Assembly (NCBI RefSeq): GCF_958298935.1
Contig: NC_084927.1
Span: 32,686,001 to 32,750,000, forward strand
Source of the DNA: Phragmites australis
Lineage: Eukaryota > Streptophyta > Magnoliopsida > Poales > Poaceae
DNA: 64,000 bases
Direction: 5' to 3'
Shown here: piece after piece, positions 1 to 11,822 of the stretch
Numbering within the stretch: position 1 is the first letter of the stretch
Layout: every line of letters starts with the position of its first letter
Program-made: the position numbers and the translations under genes
The notes under the pieces: generated by a model
Told to the model about the DNA's origin: nothing
Databases searched by the model: none
The model's input: the letters and a program-made list of their open reading frames with translations, nothing else

Positions 1-2148
1 CCTGAGGCAGTAGCAGCCATGCCAAGAAGCAGTGCTGAAGGAGGGGAGAACAGCAACTTCATACTCGGTTGGGCCCTTTGAGCTGTTCTCTGTCGATGAA
101 AGCAAATAATAAAGACGTACGTATAGTATGGCAAACGATGAAACATGTATATGGTCAGTACTACTCCATATATGCATGCCGGCCCTAGCTCATGGCATGA
201 ACTGTGCGCTACCTATTATGACGGTTCCTGATACTCAGAACTGTGGTAGCCTTTTTAATTTCTTGTCCTTGATTCTTGGATTAGAATCAAAACCTGAGAT
301 GAAGGTCTCCCTAAATAAAGGGACTGTACACGCGGTTCTTCATGTGCCTTCATCTCAAACGTCCAATTTTAGATTGGACAGTAAAAAAATATGCGTTTGC
401 AGTACTATATATTTCAATTCCGGAACTGTATCTTTGTAAAACCTAAAGCTGCCCTTGAACGTCAAATTAATTTCTAGAAGCCTGAATTTGTTACGAATGT
501 TTGCATCGACTGTTCAGGTGATTGATCAGTAGGCGATAGAGCTGATCAGGTAGAAGTGACAGTATCTTTCCAACGTTCATCCCGCAAAAAAAAAAGGCCC
601 ATACGTCATATTACCTAGCTAGTCTATTTTTCCAAATCTCAAGGCTGAGGAACGAAATTAATTCAACTGGATGCAATTATAGGCAAGCGTTACTTGAAAG
701 GCGAGTCCTTCAATACGACAACGCATGAGGTGTTGTTAGAGGATTCACTCATACCCATCGGTATCAGTCAATTCCTTGCAAAATCTATGGTGTGGATTAT
801 GGTGCCACTGATCGATTGTTGCGTGCAATCTATAGTCAGGTGCAGTGCGCCGTCATGCGAAATACAGGGAGTAACCTAAGAGGAAAGCACCTCCTTCTAC
901 AGACATGCAGCTAACAATCAGGTGACAAGAGTGCCAACTTCCGCTGCTGCATGATTCAAGATCAAAGTTGCTGCCACCACCCAGCGCACTGCTCGCCGCT
1001 GCCTAGGAAATTAAACAAGGAGAAGGAAAGAAAAAAGAGAGGAAATGAATAAGAAAATAAAATGAAAAGGAAGAAAAAGTGAAAAAGGAAGGATAAAAGA
1101 AGAAAAGGCAAAAGAAAAGGAATCAAAATACAATTTACATTTTATAAGTGTGAAGAAAAGAGGAGAAAAAAGGAAATGAAGAAGAAAAAGTCCAGCCCAA
1201 AAGGGAAAGAAAATATGCGTTGATGTAGCTGCAAGTAAAAGATTTTTTTTTAAGAGAGAGAACAAGCCATGCTGCAGCTCCCCGTGGAAGGACAAGAAAC
1301 TAGCTAGTAGTAGCTGCCATCCAAGCACCGATCACCACTAATTAAACAAGCAGGCGGACCCTATCACTCCTAAAACACGCATGCGAGCTGTGATTGAAAA
1401 CATGAAAGCATCCTGGAATCCTGGTCAGTTATTAGGAAGTGACCACTACTTAACCAACTAGTGGTTAACCACCAATTAGCAAATACCTGATCAGTCATTA
1501 GGCTTGCTGTTAACCGATGACCTGGCTTGGCTAGCTCCTCATGTAGGTCAACTAGACAGCATGGCGCGCTTCGCTGCGCTCATCTTGAAAAAATTTGACA
1601 AGAATGTCACAGCATCTTTACTCTATATATAATATGTCCATTATATATGCATGATTCATGGTTTGATGCTATTAAGCACAACACAACACTAAGATCATAA
1701 AGCTAAGCGTCAATGAGCAATGAACATTATAGCAGAGTGGCACCTACCTTGTACTGGTTGTGAAGACCGAGAACTTAGATGCTCAAGTAGTCGAGTATCT
1801 ATAGGTGGGTGATGGAGGTCTGCATGATGGAGGCAAAAAATAAAGCATCAGAGAATAGTTAGTATAAGAAGAAAAAAAAGCATAACATAGGTGGAGAAAA
1901 TAGATCATACCCTTTTACTGCTATGTAGATTTGATTTATGGGGAGTAGAATCAAGGAAATTGTGAACCAAATCAAATGAGAGGGATATAGAGGGTAGAAC
2001 CCCTCTTATACCAACCGCACATGCTAACGATGCTAGGGTTTTGCTATTTAGGAGAAAGGGAGAAGCAGTACCTTGCAAATTAACAGCTTGCTCTAATTTA
2101 AGAAAATTTGCAAACATAGAGTAGTTGTACATGCAAACCAGATTTTAG
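1..2148. other. Intergenic DNA, no gene recognised
   Basis: No open frame here has recognisable domains or gene-like composition. The segment is AT-rich with scattered short palindromes such as the TGGTTAACCACCAA stretch near 1460. The open frames at 128-439 and 694-879 have no recognisable motif and I do not call them genes. A purine-rich tract at 1015-1260 is listed separately. The segment is probably decayed repeat DNA, but I could not assign a family. Confidence 0.5.
1015..1260. repeat. Purine-rich (GAAA/GGAAA) low-complexity tract
   Basis: About 245 bases on the plus strand are almost entirely A and G, built from imperfect GAAA, GGAA and AAAGAAG units. The minus-strand 105-codon open frame over this tract is a low-complexity product rich in Phe, Leu and Ser and is a compositional artefact. 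Confidence 0.8.
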
Positions 2149-2584
2149 TCTCAGGTTTAGAAATGACATGATGTCTCAGTTTTTGGCATCCATATGTTAG
2201 ACTAAACATTTGAATAAAAGAAGGTAAAATGGTAGTAGTGATTAAGACTAAACCACTCTAGAGTCTCATATTTCCATGGAAAACAACACCTATATTCAGC
2301 ATTGTAAGCATGAAAGATTAATGGAAGAAATATGCTAAATGAGATAGAATACAAATGCCATATATATTAGTCTCAAGTTTAGAAATGCCGTAATGTTTCA
2401 GTTTTTGTCATCCATATATTAGGCTAAACATTTGAATAAAAGAAGGTAAAATTATAGTGATTAAGATTAAACCACTCTAGAGTCTCATATCCCATGAAAA
2501 CCGCACCTATATTCAGGATTGTAAGCATGAAAAATTAGTGGCAGAAATATGCTAAAGAAGATAGAATACAAATGCCATATATAC
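2149..2584. repeat. Tandem direct duplication, two copies of about 220 bp
   Basis: Copy 1 spans 2149-2370 and copy 2 spans 2371 to about 2584. Both start TCTCA(G/A)GTTTAGAAATG, share TTTGAATAAAAGAAGGTAAAAT and the ACCACTCTAGAGTCTCATAT block, and end near ACAAATGCCATATATA. They differ by scattered substitutions and small indels, so the duplication is not recent. No coding frame is conserved between the copies. Confidence 0.85.
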
Positions 2585-2689
2585 AGATATGTGTATACCT
2601 TTCTTGATTAATGCACACTAGGTATAATTTGAAAAGCATGAACTCTATATTCAAACTATCCAGTTGAAAGTTCAACTAATGTGTAACAA

Positions 2690-2790
2690 AATGGATGGTG
2701 AAGAACAGGGAGTTGTTGAGGCTGGCCTTGAGCACCGCGTTGGTCTCAGACCACTCGCAGTCTGGTGTCCTGTGGAAATAGTTGATCCCT
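2690..2790 (-). pseudogene. Exon-like fragment of an unrecognised protein
   Basis: On the minus strand a possible acceptor (CTGTAG at about 2791-2786) is followed by an open stretch whose translation contains YFHRTPDCEWSETN and then KASLNNSLFF, before a stop just past 2690. The codon composition and hydrophilic/hydrophobic alternation look like a real exon. No other exons were found nearby and I do not recognise the family. It could be a captured or relic gene fragment. Confidence 0.3.
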
Positions 2791-3720
2791 ACAGAAAGTG
2801 AGAGGAAGGAACGAAATCTCCATGAAAATCTCGATTAAGGAAGCCGATTTCATGGCTAGGCACCGCCAGAGGCTGGTGATTCCTTCACATGGGAGGAGGA
2901 ACGATGGGAGGAGGGACGTACCGGTGACGGATTAAAGAGGTGGACTCCGCACCACAGGGAGAGATCCCTACTCACGCATGGCTCCCGTAGGGGACGCTGC
3001 CCTCGCATGCCGACCCGCCATCGTCTTCCTTCGAGCACGGCCTCCGGATGACCCGCCTCCGCCTCCCGCTCCAGAGAACACGCCCGCACACATGTTGCCG
3101 GTTCCCTTCCTCCAGGGCCTCGGACGTGGGAGGCATAATGGAGGTGAAGATGGAGGCGGCTCGTGGAGGAGCGGTGCTTCGGGGAAGGCTTCGACAGGTC
3201 GGCGAATGGAAGCAACGACCCGTGGGGGGCATTGCGTTGGGGGAGGGAGACGAATCAACGTGGATTTGGGCGGCAGTGGCTTCATTCCGGTGTGGTGTGG
3301 CTGGCTCCGGTGGCTTTGGCCCGCGGTGGAGGAAGCGGATCTGGGAATGAAAAGGTGGTGGTGGCTCGGATTCGGCAGTGGCAACATGGATTCGAGGTTG
3401 CGCCGAGGGGTCGAGGTATCCCGACTAGTCCCTATCTCATTTCGATCGTCGACGAATCCTGGCTGGGGAACACAAAGGAGCGAGGTGGAGGCGGACGGAG
3501 GGAGTACATGAATGAAACGCAGAGGAAGGAGGTGGTGGGGATTTTTTCGCTCATGGCTAGACTCTATGATGGGAGGTGCTGGAGTCTTCTGGACGCACGC
3601 GGGGTGGAAGCTGGCACCGAAAACGGGTCCCACCTGCCATAGGCTTGCTACAGGAGCTATAGGAGCCAGAGGTGCTGAGAGCTCGTCGATTCCTCCATGC
3701 ATAGTATATAATATTGATTC
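2791..3720. other. GC-rich block without a supported gene
   Basis: This block is clearly richer in G and C than its flanks and has long overlapping open frames in several frames on both strands (up to 244 codons, minus, 2968-3702). None contains a recognisable domain, and being open in many frames at once is expected from GC-rich, stop-poor sequence. It may be a 5' exon or CpG-rich fragment carried by a transposon. Confidence 0.45.
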
Positions 3721-3869
3721 GTTGCCATGCTTGCATCTTGAAATAATCGTTGTGCTTCAGCATCTGAAGCATGCGAATGGGCTTTGCAGGAAATAAAACT
3801 CGAGACTCACGAGCTAGCTTAGGCTTGAAAAGGCTTGGCTCGACTAGGTGGCCAAACGAGTCGTAAAAA

Positions 3870-4330
3870 AGCAAGCTCGAGGCCAACCACATCGCTGAAC
3901 TCCAAGAAACATTTGACAACCTCTGGGTTGCGGGCGTGTGGCTCAATCCTGAGAAGTGCGTGTTTGGTGCCAAGGCTGGCAAACTACTAGGATACCTTAT
4001 CTCCTGGAGAGGCATCGAGGCCAATACTTGCAAGATCCGTGACATCACGAAAATGTCACCCACCGTCAACACGAAGGAAGTCCAGTGCCTGGCCGGGCGC
4101 ATCGTAGCCCTTAGCCGTTTGCTCGCCAAATCTGCTGAGCACAACCTTCCATTTTTTTAAAATGCTGAGGGGCTCTAAGCCTTTCAGGTGGACCCTGGAG
4201 TGCTAAGCCGCCTTCGAGGCCCTCAAAGCCCACCTTTCTGACCTTAAGACGCTCACGATACCCATTCCCAATGAAGGGATCCTTCTATACTTATCCACCT
4301 CAGCATCTGCCATAAAGTGCCATGCTGATA
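3870..4330 (+). pseudogene. Ty3/gypsy reverse transcriptase / RNase H fragment
   Basis: The plus-strand translation at 3936-4160 reads LNPEKCVFGAKAGKLLGYLIS followed by RGIEANTCKIRDI. This is the C-terminal part of a gypsy-type reverse transcriptase (the NPEKC.FG...LG..S.RGIE signature). After a frameshift, 4160-4320 resembles the start of the RNase H domain (AFEALKAHLSDLKTLTIP). The catalytic YxDD region and everything upstream are missing, so this is a broken internal fragment. It abuts a gypsy remnant in the opposite orientation. Confidence 0.8.
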
Positions 4331-5760
4331 CGGGAGGGGGACAGTGGAGGTCGGTCTGTATAGCGAGCCGTTCCCAGTGAAGGTCTTCGGGCGAGAAGTC
4401 TGGCCCTCCACATGAAAGTCATGGCGGGGAGCCACTCTGCCACTCAGCTTCACACGAGCTTCCATATAATGCAGCGTCATGGTCCGGTCATGCTTTGCCC
4501 ATACTCCCCGGCGAAAGTTATCCAAGGCCGCTTGAGCTTCCATCGGGGCCTCTCCTGGCTGGAAACCCTTGACCACAGAGTCCGACACTGCCTTCTCCAA
4601 TGCCTCGAACTGGCAGAGCCCCGCACGATGCAACAAGGTTAGCTGGAGAGCCAAGGACATACGTAAATTAGACCTCACGTAGGCCTCAACTACGATGGTC
4701 ATCCCCGTCATAGCCGACCAAAGCCAGCGAAGCAGCTGACGCCTCCAAGATGGAAGAGACAGTGGGCCTTTCAGCCCCAAGTCCCCTCAGGGCACCACAG
4801 ATAGCCTGGGCAGTCCCTCCTCGCTGCCCTGGTCTCCTTCAGCTCCCGCTGGACTTTGGCCATCGTCGCCCGGAGGGCCTCAGCGTTACCCTCTACGGTC
4901 GCACGGGCCGTGGCGGCTGCCTCAAGGGATACCTCCGCTTCTTAGAGGGTTTTGATGGCCTTCTGCTCCTCAGCCTCCGCATGCTCCCATCATGCCACCT
5001 CTCCCTGTCGAAGGGTCTCTTCACGCTGGCGAAGTATTGCCTCCTCCTGCAGATGACGCTGCGCAGACTCGGCCCATTTCTTGGCCTCCTCCAAGGCCTG
5101 TTGGAGCCCCACCACCTCGTCTCGGGCCTTGTCACGGGCTACAACAAGGGCATGGCGTTGCGCGCGCTCGGTCGACCTTGTCAAAATCCATTATTGCAGG
5201 GCACCGCATAACAAAGATAAGATGTGCCACCTAAAAAATAGATATCGGGTCTTGGAAGCCCCGATCAACCTCCCACCTGCATCGCTGCCTCTTCCACGCA
5301 CACCTCCAAGTCCTCTAGGAGACCCCAGGCTACCAACTACTATATCCATCTACTCTTAAGGAGAGACGAATCTGAGACGAAGGCCCTCAATGCCTCCGGG
5401 CGCAGTACAAAGTCATATGGAGTCAGGGCCTCCAGGTCGAGGCCCCTCTCCACCGATGTGGAGTCAGCCCCCATAGAGGGTTCAACTCTACTGGAACCAG
5501 TCGTCAAAGCCAAAACGTGAATCAACTCAGCCTCACATGGTGGCGGAACCACACCCTTCGAAGTGACCGTCGGGAGTACCCCCGGTGGGATCATCAATTT
5601 GCGGTCGAGTGAGAGATCTTGCAGAGTGACCTCCGAGGTGCATTGGTATTACCACCAATCAGTCATGTGTAGTCCTAGGCCAGCCAAGCAAGGCTCAACC
5701 AGCTGACCCCTGTGAGGTTCGCGACTTGTTTTCTTGGTTAGCTTGTCGGGATGAGCTGCT
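4253..5760 (-). pseudogene. Coiled-coil ORF remnant of a gypsy-type transposon
   Basis: The minus strand carries interrupted open frames, the clearest at 4990-5184. Its product is a long charged helix rich in Glu, Arg, Ala and Gln (for example AKKWAESAQRHLQEE) with heptad spacing. Another frame at 5340-5597 is Pro/Ser/Val rich. This layout resembles the plant proteins annotated as 'putative gypsy type transposon domain', which end in a long coiled coil. Stops and frameshifts split the frame. The role of such ORFs in the element is not established. Confidence 0.5.
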
Positions 5761-6600
5761 CACGACGCATAAAGATCTAGAGCGGATGACCAGAGAGAGC
5801 AACCAACAATGAGAATACTTCTACGACCGCCTTGGTCGGGCTTTTACACCCTTTGACTCGATGTTGTGGTACGCCAGCATTTAGGTTCTCATAACTCATG
5901 GAGACATTGTGACTGGTCACGTCGACTGGTTTTTAGCAGCCTCCGAGGAGGCCGGTGATCGTGAGCAGAGGCTTTGCGAAACTGTTGGTGACCATCTTTT
6001 CGAGGTTGAAGTCATCGACGCTTGTCTTTTCCTTGTCTGCATCCGTGATTGTATCCCCGACTTGGACCTTGCTTTACTAGTTGCTACCAGATGTGGCAAG
6101 ACTTAGAGGACCACAGAGGAGCTCGACGCTCTCGCAGACTCATTTCTGTATGCAGCTTGCTCCCTCCTTTGGACTGTTTGGTTTGACCCGCTAAGGAGCA
6201 TCTTTACATCCTAGGGATACTGAATGAAAATGTTAGAAACAACCCCCGGGCAATACTTGGGCTGTTATTTTATAATGTAAGGACCTGTTTTTATGTAAAC
6301 TTTCTATGTGTTCAAGTGGCGAGTAAATTCTGAGTGGCCATAGCAATCAAGAGGGACCAAGGCTTTCATACCGCTCACTAGTTAGGTTTGTGGTGCCTAG
6401 GACAACCCTTGGCACGACAAACCCTTAAGTGGCGACCAATGCTCGACCCGAGTTTGGACTTATGGCTTCGAGGTCGTTATCCCTGGCCACCCATATCCTA
6501 GAAACTGTGCGAGTGGCAACTTGACTCCCCTCTCAACAGTTTGGTACTCACCATAAAAATGAATAGGCAAAGTAACTAGAAGTTCGGAAAAGTAGGGAAG
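5761..6600. other. Spacer between coiled-coil ORF and gag remnant
   Basis: No domain is recognisable on either strand. The segment lies between two minus-strand gypsy-derived blocks and is probably part of the same degraded element. Confidence 0.4.
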
Positions 6601-8450
6601 AAGGACTATATTTAAACTGTTCTAGCCCCTTGCACTCACCAAGCTCCTTGTCGATGATGCCCTGCATGACTTTGCATTCGGTCAGGTCATGAGCGTCGAT
6701 ATGGTGTATCGGGCAGTAGCCTCGACCTTTCCTTCTATCCTTTTTCTCAAAGCATCAGCGTGGTTGGTCGATCTGCTCAACCTCCATGACGTCAGGCGGT
6801 CCTGCCTTGTGTTTGTTCCTATTTTTCTCCTTCTGGCCAACCCCTTAGAGGAGGCGAGCTGGTCGGATGGCGACCGTTGCTTTGCGTCGATCTAATGCTC
6901 TCAGGCCTCGGTGGCCTGTGCGCACTTATCGACGAGCTCGAAGAGCTTGACAGTGCTTTAGACTTCCTTGGTGGCCAGCTTCTTTATCATCCTCTGGTCC
7001 CTGAGCCCCCCATTAGAAGACTATGACCACGGACTTATCCGTGATCCTTGGAATGGTATTCCAGCGTTTGGTGAACACCGGATGAAGTCTCGCAGCGACT
7101 CGCCCTGTCGCTACCTGACCTAATATGATTCATCCTCGACACCTGGCTGTGCGTAGGTCCCATAGAAGTTGGTGATAAACTGGTCGCACAAGTCCTCCCA
7201 GGAGTGAACCAACCCGCGGGGGAGGTTCATAAGCTAGGATCAAGTTGAACCGGTCAAGGTGGTCGGGAAATAGTTGACCATGACTTTCCTATGGCTTCCC
7301 GCAGCCTGCATTATGATGGTATAGATCTGCAGGAACTCCTCGAGATTGGTCAAGCTGTCATATTTTTCAGCTAGGATCGGTCAAAACTTGTCTGGCAAAC
7401 GCACCTCTTGGCGCTGGGAGGATAGGGCATTGCACCCCATCCTATAACAGGGGGGAGGGGTTGCTCGCTAATGGGCGGCGGCACATGCTCGAGGAGAGAT
7501 ACGATGGTCTCGCGGCCTGGACGATAGGTTGGAGGAATATGACGCCTCCCTACAAGAGGAAGGTGAGTGGTAGGGCTGCTTGCCCTTTTTTAGCTCACAC
7601 CGAGCGCGATCTCCCTACTCTCGGTTAGCCCTTTGACACTGGATCACATAGCGGAGGTCACGTTGGTGAAAAGAGTCACGCGGGTCGGTGGGTTGGCTGT
7701 CCCAATGTGACGGGGGTCTCCGAGCATTTCATGCCATGGAGGGAGCACAAGATCTTTGCTACCTCGGGGTTTGCTGCAAGTCTTGGTGATCACGACCTCC
7801 ACCAGCCCTTGCTACGGATGTGGCATTTGCCGCCACAGTTTAGCATCGGGCGGTCTCAACTAGGAGGCCAAGGTCTCGCAGCTAGTGGGCTACTAGCGAA
7901 CCCTCCGATACAGCTATTGGCAGGTGGCTTAGAAGTATTCACACGGTCTGCAGATTTTGTGCGGGTGTCATTGCCTCGTAGTTAAGCTACCGAGTACGGA
8001 GCGATGACATATTATAAGGAGGGGAGCCCCAACACTCACATGGTGTGGTGACCTAGGTGACGGCGCTGCCACAAACTGCGCCCTATGTGAAAGTTCCTCT
8101 GGATGGCGCTATAGTTGCAGGGGCTATATCGGAGTGCCTCCCTATTTGGTGTCAGGTCGATTTCCCTCTGGGTGCAAGGCCTGGGGCTCATTTTCAGTAC
8201 CCGGAGCATGAGGGCTTCCACTGCCCCTACTGCATGGTCAGCCATGCAAACTTCACATTGAATCTCGGAGTCTTCATACTCCAATTCGGTGTCCCATGCT
8301 TGGAGCACACCGAACTCATCTGGGTTGTGCCCGATGATGAACACCTCGCAGCAACCGGAGTCCTTGGAACGAGACTTAGCGATTGCTATAGATCTGGCCA
8401 TGGGTAGCCCAATCAAGTTATTAGCACTTACTGAAATACGAAAACGAGCC
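6600..8450 (-). pseudogene. Ty3/gypsy gag polyprotein remnant
   Basis: Read on the minus strand, 7420-7000 gives the retrotransposon gag core: EFLQIYTIIMQAAGSHRKVM, then NYFPTTL, then a WEDLCDQFITNFYGTY block and a RQGESLRDFI block. Further on, around 6720-6640, comes HDLTECKVMQGIIDKELGE, typical of the region after gag in plant gypsy elements. The N-terminal segment starts near 8416 just inside the LTR. Several in-frame stops show it is dead. Confidence 0.75.
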
Positions 8451-8469
8451 CCCCTACCTAGCGCGTCAA

Positions 8470-8995
8470 CTGTCGAGAGCTAATCCCTGATAATACTTTT
8501 GGGGTATACCGGACGATGGGTGCGTGATCGACGTGTTCAGTGTGTGTGTGTATGAACTCAAGAACACTAGGGTTATCCAGGTTCAAGCCTCCCACGGGAT
8601 AACACCCTTACATCATGTGCATTCCTTTATGGATAGTATGAAATTATTTACAGATGTGTTCCTCTCCTTCTTATAAGTCTGGTCTCCTCTATTTATATAG
8701 CAAGAGTGGTGTACATACAAACAGACCGTGCCAACTGCGTGACCGGTCTAACCCTGACGGAACCAACTACCCTTAGCTAGGGTAGGTATGCAGACCCTAC
8801 ACTGGTCGACCAGCCTGCCTTGTCATGTCGCCCCACACCGCATGCCTAGCTGCGATGCCGTCCATCGGTCGTGCGGCGCCATTCCTGTTTATAACGCCAT
8901 TCCATCGCATTTAATGCTACGGGACAGGATAATATCCATCTGCACTGGCCAAGACTTTGTTTGGTGGAGGGGGTGCTTAGAGAAGAAAAACACTT
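8470..8995 (-). mobile_element. Probable 5' LTR of the minus-strand gypsy element
   Basis: On the minus strand this block has a TATA-like CTATATAAATAG (about 8690-8701) and ends in CTCTCGACAGTTGACGCG. The LTR-end plus primer-binding-site arrangement resembles gypsy elements with CGACAGTTGGCGCGCCAGG. The gag remnant starts immediately downstream. The upstream (high-coordinate) end is not sharply defined and no second LTR was found. Confidence 0.55.
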
Positions 8996-9109
8996 AAGTA
9001 GATAGCATTTAATGTGACTTGATAGATTTTAAGATGAAATATCTACACTGTGACCAGTGAGAGTTTCTACGATGCTCGAAAAACCGTCTAAATCCAAATC
9101 ACTAGCAAT

Positions 9110-10965
9110 AAATGACTAGCATTCAGTTTGTAGCTCTCCAAAGGCTACCCTACTTTGGTCGATATCCTCCTTAGTGTTGTAGGCGACCTATGTTGATGGC
9201 AGGGCTTTGTTTTGGAATGTTCTCCGATTGTGTTCTTTCCAAATATTCCACCAAAAGTATATTGTAATCCCATTGAAGTCCTTCCTCATATGCTTGTCCA
9301 CTCTCTTATTTGCCTCATGCCACTAATCCTTTAATGAGTAATGATCATTGAAATTTGGCAAACTTGCCATGTCGTACCATGCAGCGATGCACACCCAAAC
9401 ATCTTTTGTATAAGTGCAGTCCTTGCATAGATGAAATGGTGTTTCATTATCTTATCCACATAGTTTGCACCTTTGGTCATGTGGCCATCCCCTTCGGGCG
9501 ATGTTATCCGCCGTTAGAATCTTATTTTGTAGGAGAACCCATGTGAAGAACTTGCATTTGGTTCAGTTTTCACCTTCCATACCAGCTGCATGTTAACTCT
9601 CTGTGTGGCTCCTAAGAATTGGATGTTGTAAGCGCTCTTGGTAGTGTATTCCCCACTTGCTGTCCATCGTCATGTCATTGTGTCATAGACCTCCATGTTA
9701 AGCTCAAACTCTTGCAATTTCTCCCATAGAAGCACTAGTTGATCAAGCTGTTGTTGTGTGTTTGTGTGTACCACGCTTCGCAACCAATGGTGGCCAGGAA
9801 TTTCTTGGCTTACTATTTGATTTTTCCTCCTGACAATGGTGTATATCACTAGGGCTATGATCTTCGGAGCTTGGCCATTCACCCAGCCGTGGTGCCAAAA
9901 CAATGCCTTCTTTCCACCACCTACGGTGACCACTATAGAGGCATTGAAGAGGTCTCTATCAGTTTGGTCACAAAGGTACTTGCGTTCCAGTCCATGGTCT
10001 TTCTTCTTCATGCCATTGGAACCATAACCAGTGTAGATGCAATGCTCGTGCAAATTTCTGAAGGTCTGATACCCTAACCCACCTAGTTTTTTTTGTCTGC
10101 TTACCATGTCCCAGTTTACTAAACAGTGACCGCTGCCAACTTTCTCTGGTTCTTCTCCTTTCCATAAGAAGCTGTGGCGAATGTGATTGATTTTTTTATA
10201 GCCATTTATGTAGTGGAAACATTGTTAGGTGGTATGTTGGCTATGAGGAAGGCACTGTCTTAACTAGAGTTTCTCAGTCTGATGGTGTTAACAATTTCCC
10301 CGTCCAACCTAGCAGTTGGCCACTTAGTTTGTCAATGAGAGGCTGGGCATCTACTCTGCAAATTTTCCTCGTGTGCAATGGCAAACCGAGATATTTACAT
10401 GGGAATTGGTTGATCTTTCTAGGATAATTTTGTAGGATTTGCTCTATAGCCTGCTCTGTGCTTCTGATGGGGGAATATCTCAGTTTTATTCAAGTTTATT
10501 ACCAAACCTGAACATTTTCCAAACACACTTACAATTTCATTTAGTGCTAAAAGCTCTTTCCAGTCTAGGTTGGCAAAAATAGCGGCGTTATCTACATATA
10601 AGGCGCATCTCAGCTGTGCTGCTCTTGGGAGGACATGTTTGAATAAGTTGCCGCTAAAGAATGATACACTATAGTGGATTAATTGCTAAAATAAAAAGCA
10701 TCGGCGATAGAGTCTCCCTATCGCAGGCCTTTGGCATGCCAAGTACTTCCATGGGTATGGTTTAAAAGAACACGAGACCAAGAAGAATCTAGTAGGATAG
10801 ATATCCAATCTCTCCATCTTTGTTCAACTCCTAGTGCCTCTATGATCTAAATAAGTATGCCTAATTGATTGAGTCAAAAGCTTTTAAAATATTAAGTTTA
10901 ATAGAAAGTGCTGGACATTTTTTCCTTTGTAGCTCTCTATTCTCTAACCACATTTTGGACCTAAG
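9110..10965 (-). pseudogene. L1-like LINE, reverse transcriptase and zf-RVT remnant
   Basis: The minus strand encodes a fragmented non-LTR reverse transcriptase. From high to low coordinates: KAFDSINQAYLF; GLRQGDSIA; a catalytic box changed from the usual YADD to YVDN (near 10600); KLGGLGY (near 10080); then a C-terminal zinc-binding zf-RVT region with GWPHDQRCKLCG and WNIWKEHNRRTFQ. The endonuclease and gag-like ORF1 are missing, so it is 5'-truncated near 10965. Many stops and frameshifts interrupt it. No poly-A tail or target duplication was identified. Confidence 0.85.
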
Positions 10966-11822
10966 TGTTGACTTGTTCGGTAACTTCTGTTGTACCTGAC
11001 TTGCTTTCCTGCCTTCCTGACTCCTGCTGTAGTGAGGGGCGTCTAGTCAGTGGGAGACGGCTGTCTATACATCAGTGCATGGCCTCCAGGCTCAAGTAGC
11101 AGTCTTGGCTCGCGAGCCAAACTGAGTCGGCTCAAACCAGCTACGAGCTTAAGTCGAGCCTGTTTTTCAACTCGGTCAAGTACTCCACGGAGATGTACGT
11201 GATTTCCAAGTTCCAACTGCTACTCCGTGCAGCAGAAATTCAGAGGAGATGCGTACTGCGAATCTGCAATAAGGTGCGGAGAACGTGACCTATAACCAAA
11301 CAGGACTAGAAGAGAGTGCGTGGAAGTGCATATAGCCTCCCCTTTCTTCTTATTCTAACATCGATCAGGTACCAGCATTAAGGCGTGATCCGGCCGTCAA
11401 CGGGAAGATATCCTGCATATATGCATAATATGTGGTTGCGATCCTGAGTATAATTAATATATTCTGGGGTACAATTAGCTAGACCATATTCCTCTTGTTT
11501 ATGCCAGCAGTTGGGTGGAATGATTTGGCGCGCGGGTCCGGAATTAAGCATGCAGCACGTGTGGGTCATGTTGAAGTAAGGTGGGTCGACCTGATTATAA
11601 AGTGAGACTGTGAGAGTGAGACCTTGTGAATGAAAGAGAGCAAGGTTAACTGTAAGTGCCATAAGGCTGCAAATCTGCAGGTCTAGGTAGTGCTGTTACA
11701 GATCGATGAAGGGAAACTTTCACTACTCCACCACAAGGTGCATAGGCTGATTTCTAAATTGGCACCCATTCCATGAGTATAATTAAACAGAACCAACTTT
11801 ATTCCTTGCTAAAGCAGGAACT
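10966..11822. other. Unresolved intergenic DNA
   Basis: No domain or clear repeat structure was recognised. A GCTCGAGCC-like motif cluster near 11100-11170 resembles a second cluster at 3790-3880, suggesting shared but unidentified repeat material. Confidence 0.4.

Noticed and set aside
2968..3702. Open frame of 244 codons on the minus strand
   Set aside because: Overlaps other long frames on both strands in a GC-rich block; no domain or consistent codon pattern.
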